DNA from: JABJOR01 sp965603075
GTDB lineage: Bacteria > Pseudomonadota > Alphaproteobacteria > Rhodospirillales > Casp-alpha2
Direction of reading: 5' to 3'
NCBI GenBank assembly: GCA_965603075.1
Contig: CBFDBO010000005.1
Span: 97,914 to 161,913, forward strand
DNA: 64,000 bases
In this document: in pieces, positions 63,301 through 64,000 of the stretch
Layout: each line of letters starts with the position of its first letter
Numbering within the stretch: the stretch's first letter is position 1
Position numbers and translations under genes: made by a program
The notes under the pieces: generated by a model
Told to the model about the DNA's origin: nothing
What the model saw: only the letters and a program-made list of their open reading frames with translations
Databases searched by the model: none

Positions 63301-64000
63301 CACTGAATGATACGGATGGTGGGGCTGAAGTCCTGAGCGTTACAATTAGTAACGTACCAACAGGCGCGGTCTTAAGCCAAGGCACGGACAATGGCGATGG
63401 AACATGGTCACTGGAACCCGGTGATCTTACAGATTTAAGCTTTACCCCACCGCGTGATTTCTTTGGTGACATCAACCTATCTGTTGAAGCGACTTCATTA
63501 GAAACCGAAAGCGGCGATAGCGCTTCGACCACTTCACATTATCTTGGTGTTACGGTTACGCCGGTTGCGGATGATCCTAATCTGGGTACAACAAACGTTG
63601 AAGGAATTTCCGGCAGCCCAATTGATTTAAACATATCCGTTAGTATGGGTGCAGATACCGATGAAACGGTGGCTGAAATTATCGTGGCGGGTGTTCCTGA
63701 TGGTGCCGTTCTTAATTATGGTCAGGATAATGGCGATGGAACATGGACTTTCAATGGTCAAGACCTTGAACGTCTAGATACTTCAAATGATTTAACGATC
63801 ACACCACCTAAAGACTATTCCGGTAGCGTAACTCTAAGTACCCTTGCCACATCTTCCGATGGTGGTACGGACCTTAGCTGGTTCAATGTTACATCTGAAT
63901 CTCCTATAAATGTTGATCCTATTGCTACGGATGGTTTGGTCAACGAAGCTATTGAAGATGGCGGCGCTGTTAGCGGACAACTGAGCGGCACAGACGTTGA
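60369..64000 (+). CDS. Giant VCBS/cadherin-like tandem repeat surface protein (5' part, truncated by window end)
   Basis: An uninterrupted frame from ATG 60369 to the end of the window (1210 codons, no stop). Residues 1-215 are acidic and low-complexity, with an Lys/Gly stretch and a Pro-Glu run (61012-61077). Then come seven or more repeats of about 100 residues with the VCBS hallmarks DTDLDGDxLxV, NADGSFSFNPG, VTFTYQVDDGxGG and VTGTNDGPV, starting near 61078, 61391, 61687, 61990, 62308, 62605 and 62905. The Asp-rich repeats probably bind Ca2+. No signal peptide is seen, so type I (RTX-like) secretion is likely, with its signal beyond the window. Confidence 0.88.
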   Translation, partial: MADKTPNTDPNPAVDEEEENQQTLDDLTVLNEDDGQGGLEGGQEEVPDVAPPDPEDLSLGSLHTGSQQTTSEILDNLAPPAPAVSAPPEIDASELKDRGVSVDGITTQNPDVDILVDGDPEADMGGFDSGGTFDAGAGKKSGGKGKGADKGDKEKDGGKSEEDADEGAPEEEIIGEDGTPVVPPVVPPVTEGVVPPPVDELPVDEEPEAPIPDEEPEPEPEPEPEPEPEPEPAPAPVNRGPEAADDVAATDEDTSVVIDVLENDTDLDGDTVHVTGATLPAGVDGTVIVNDDGSLTFTPGSGFDALAEGETDQVEITYTISDANGGTDTATATVNVSGSNDGPVVTEVVTVDAVEDGAAVSGKLVADDAEGDDLTFSVYSQPSEGSVSINADGSFSFNPGDDFQDLGVGETRDVIFTYQVDDGQGGTTTADSVVTVTGTNDDPVAVVDTAVVQSDSTVTFDVLSNDSDLDGDNLSVLSAELPSGIDGTLTINGDGTLTFDPGPTYDGKGTNFSEQFEITYVVQDENGGTATSTATVTLTGSELGVIATTDVATISEDQRVTMNVINNDVNLEAGDLTLVDATLPDGVGGTLVTNSDGTITYTPGAEFDSLAVGETQDVVVTYTVTNDQGNTSESTATITVTGTNDGPVASDGLTNTAKEDAGAVGGQLSGSDIDGDALSYSLINGPVEGSVSINSDGSYSFDPGTDFQDLGVGETRDVTFSYQVDDGHGGTDTAVAKVTITGSNDGPIADEGLTLAAKEDGGIVNGELSGTDIDGDSLSYSLVNGPSEGTVIVNDDGSYSFDPGAGFQNLGVGDSQDVTFTYQVDDGQGGTETSDVTITINGTNDGPVAMADTAEVDEDSGVTINVLDNDTDIDGGNLSVISAEIQDGAGGTVDVNPDGSITFIPGDSYNDLEFGEDDFVNITYTVSDGAGGETTSNATVRVVGSYDGEPIIAQVPNLSVAPVMGSEDTAISLDISSSLNDTDGGAEVLSVTISNVPTGAVLSQGTDNGDGTWSLEPGDLTDLSFTPPRDFFGDINLSVEATSLETESGDSASTTSHYLGVTVTPVADDPNLGTTNVEGISGSPIDLNISVSMGADTDETVAEIIVAGVPDGAVLNYGQDNGDGTWTFNGQDLERLDTSNDLTITPPKDYSGSVTLSTLATSSDGGTDLSWFNVTSESPINVDPIATDGLVNEAIEDGGAVSGQLSGTDV

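Noticed and set aside
1..64000. CRISPR arrays, insertion sequences and replication origins
   Set aside because: I saw no regularly spaced repeats, transposase motifs or DnaA-box clusters on reading the window.

Overview
The window looks like a chromosomal segment of a free-living, probably aquatic alphaproteobacterium. The evidence is the napEDABC gene order, a crotonyl-CoA carboxylase/reductase of the ethylmalonyl-CoA pathway, an alphaproteobacterial-style tRNA-Met(CAT), many DMT/EamA and ABC importers, and moderate base composition. I see no phage, transposase or CRISPR array, so most of it reads as ordinary chromosome with some accessory blocks. The genus cannot be fixed from the sequence alone.

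Layout. 0.1-3.2 kb: exported 5'-nucleotidase, an Hpt/degenerate-receiver protein and a CheY-like receiver. 3.2-9.4 kb: methyltransferase and YgfZ, then a tight glycosyltransferase operon (GT9, GT2, GT4) ending in an asparagine-synthetase-like amidotransferase. 9.4-12.2 kb: AEC transporter, a small secreted protein and pyrC. 12.3-16.7 kb: polar amino acid ABC importer with a convergent desuccinylase/aspartoacylase-family zinc enzyme. 16.9-17.6 kb: promoter, tRNA-Met, terminator and a decayed narI fragment. 17.7-28.3 kb: an XRE-type regulator flanked by phased GCGTCA repeats, a complete peptide-type ABC importer, a serine hydrolase, a SnoaL-like protein, a DMT exporter and an FAD amine oxidase. 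28.3-39.2 kb: two-component proteins (REC-REC, two PAS kinases, REC-HATPase, REC-PP2C) interspersed with small metabolic genes (ArsC-like, SDR, ureidoglycolate-lyase-like, TrhO, GST, CmcJ/NvfI-like).

39.6-56.8 kb is the most interesting part: anaerobic nitrogen-oxide respiration. It holds an FNR-boxed napEDABC operon (periplasmic nitrate reductase), then Ccr, RidA, RhlE, a VOC protein and a CbiX-like chelatase, followed by nnrS, a Crp/Fnr regulator without an FNR cysteine cluster, bacteriohemerythrin, an unknown anchored protein, a cytochrome b/2[4Fe-4S]/MvhD fusion, SCO1, and a three-subunit heme-copper oxidase. The catalytic subunit of that oxidase keeps all metal-ligand histidines but has Gln where the His-Tyr crosslink tyrosine of oxygen reductases should be. 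With an NNR-type box (TTAAC-N4-GTCAA) upstream and NO-related neighbours, this is best read as a non-canonical nitric oxide reductase (eNOR-like) with its own electron-input module, not a terminal oxidase.

56.9-60.1 kb: a second DMT-transporter/serine-hydrolase pair, YtoQ and a SnoaL-like protein. 60.4-64.0 kb: the 5' part of a giant acidic VCBS/cadherin-like repeat surface protein that runs off the window. Taken together, nitrate reduction by Nap, a relic of Nar, and NO handling by the eNOR-like cluster suggest an organism that has switched from membrane-bound to periplasmic nitrate reduction. No nitrite reductase gene (nirK or nirS) is visible here, so the NO source must lie elsewhere in the genome or be external.
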